A stretch of 64,000 nt of DNA from Bermanella marisrubri (lineage in GTDB: Bacteria > Pseudomonadota > Gammaproteobacteria > Pseudomonadales > Oceanobacteraceae), in assembly GCF_012295615.1 (NCBI RefSeq), contig NZ_CP051183.1, positions 3,437,001-3,501,000 of the forward strand. The letters run 5' to 3'. Shown in pieces: positions 63,802 to 64,000 of this stretch (its first letter is position 1; each line of letters begins with the position of its first letter). Both the position numbers and the translations under genes were made by a program. Below the pieces are notes generated by a model. The model had not been told where the DNA came from. It ran no database searches and saw only the letters and a list, made by a program, of their open reading frames with translations.

Positions 63802-63828
63802 GTTGACTAGGCCAAAAGTCTAGTCAAC
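63802..63828. repeat. hairpin between astB and aspA
   Basis: GTTGACTAG/CTAGTCAAC (9-bp perfect stem, 9-base loop) lies in the 93-base gap. No T-run follows, so it is more likely an operator or mRNA-processing site separating ast genes from aspA than a terminator. Confidence 0.55.
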
Positions 63829-63847
63829 GCACCTGAGAGTAAAAGAG

Positions 63848-64000
63848 ATGGACGTACGCACTGAAAGCGATTCATTAGGTACAAAACAGATTGGCAGTCA
63901 TCATTATTACGGTATTCAAACTCAAAGAGCCGTAGAAAATTTTTCGATCACAGATATTCCACTCAGTATTGATCCGGAAATGGTGATTGCTTTGGCCATG
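63848..64000 (+). CDS. aspA: aspartate ammonia-lyase, 5' part (3' end outside window)
   Basis: The first 51 codons match the start of aspartase: TESDSLGTKQIGSHHYYGIQ followed by TQRAVENFSI and SIDPEMVIALAM. Aspartase converts aspartate to fumarate and ammonia. ATG 63848 with a purine-rich GAGAG upstream is the start. Its place after astB joins aspartate and arginine breakdown in one locus, the two products of beta-Asp-Arg cleavage. Confidence 0.9.
   Translation, partial: MDVRTESDSLGTKQIGSHHYYGIQTQRAVENFSITDIPLSIDPEMVIALAM

Overview
The window looks like a chromosomal segment of a moderately low-GC marine gammaproteobacterium of the Pseudomonadales/Oceanospirillales type (Oleispira, Bermanella or Thalassolituus relatives would fit). 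This is inferred from gene order: gshB-tonB-yqgE-ruvX-pyrR-pyrB-pyrC' diverging from pilGHIJK-chpABC is the arrangement of Pseudomonas aeruginosa PA0401-PA0415, and rmf-like/gshA/tex, sutA-like/amtB/glnK and glnK/ubiK/comM are also Pseudomonas-like neighbourhoods. I saw no rRNA, tRNA, CRISPR, phage or insertion sequence.

Layout. 1-7.4 kb: end of a FliL-like gene, an RMF-like gene, gshA, tex, an outer-membrane protein of unknown role, and an unusual periplasmic protein joining a chalcone-isomerase-like domain to two TonB C-terminal domains. 7.4-19.7 kb (minus strand): the complete Pil-Chp chemosensory operon for twitching motility and surface sensing, with a 2141-residue ChpA. 19.9-25.7 kb (plus strand): gshB, tonB, yqgE, ruvX, pyrR, pyrB and the catalytically dead dihydroorotase pyrC'. 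25.8-29 kb: a DUF3047 protein, a SutA-like regulator, a TorF-type porin and a haloalkane dehalogenase.

29-46.7 kb is a nitrogen-scavenging block: torF-glnK-amtB, the urease operon ureDABCEFG-ureJ, the urea ABC transporter urtABCDE, then a second glnK beside ubiK and comM. By eye, four transcription units in it carry -24/-12 (sigma-54) promoter matches: torF-glnK-amtB, ureD, urtA and the second glnK. The first three also have NtrC-like sites upstream. The ureD promoter lies inside the longest reading frame and implies a later start codon. The second glnK has a leader that looks like a transcription attenuator.

46.9-64 kb is an amino-acid block: ald with a divergent Lrp regulator, then a minus-strand cluster of TonB-dependent receptor, YfcC carrier, isoaspartyl dipeptidase, lipoprotein cyanophycinase, Lrp regulator and a second S51 peptidase. 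Beyond a 643-base gene-free stretch come a class III aminotransferase, astA-astD-astB and the start of aspartase. Read together, these genes suggest capture of cyanophycin or its beta-Asp-Arg dipeptides outside the cell, cleavage to aspartate and arginine, and catabolism by aspartase and the arginine succinyltransferase pathway. The astA leader contains a possible three-way-junction RNA. The most notable findings are this cyanophycin-to-aspartate/arginine island, the two structured leaders, the promoter inside ureD, and the chalcone-isomerase/TonB fusion.
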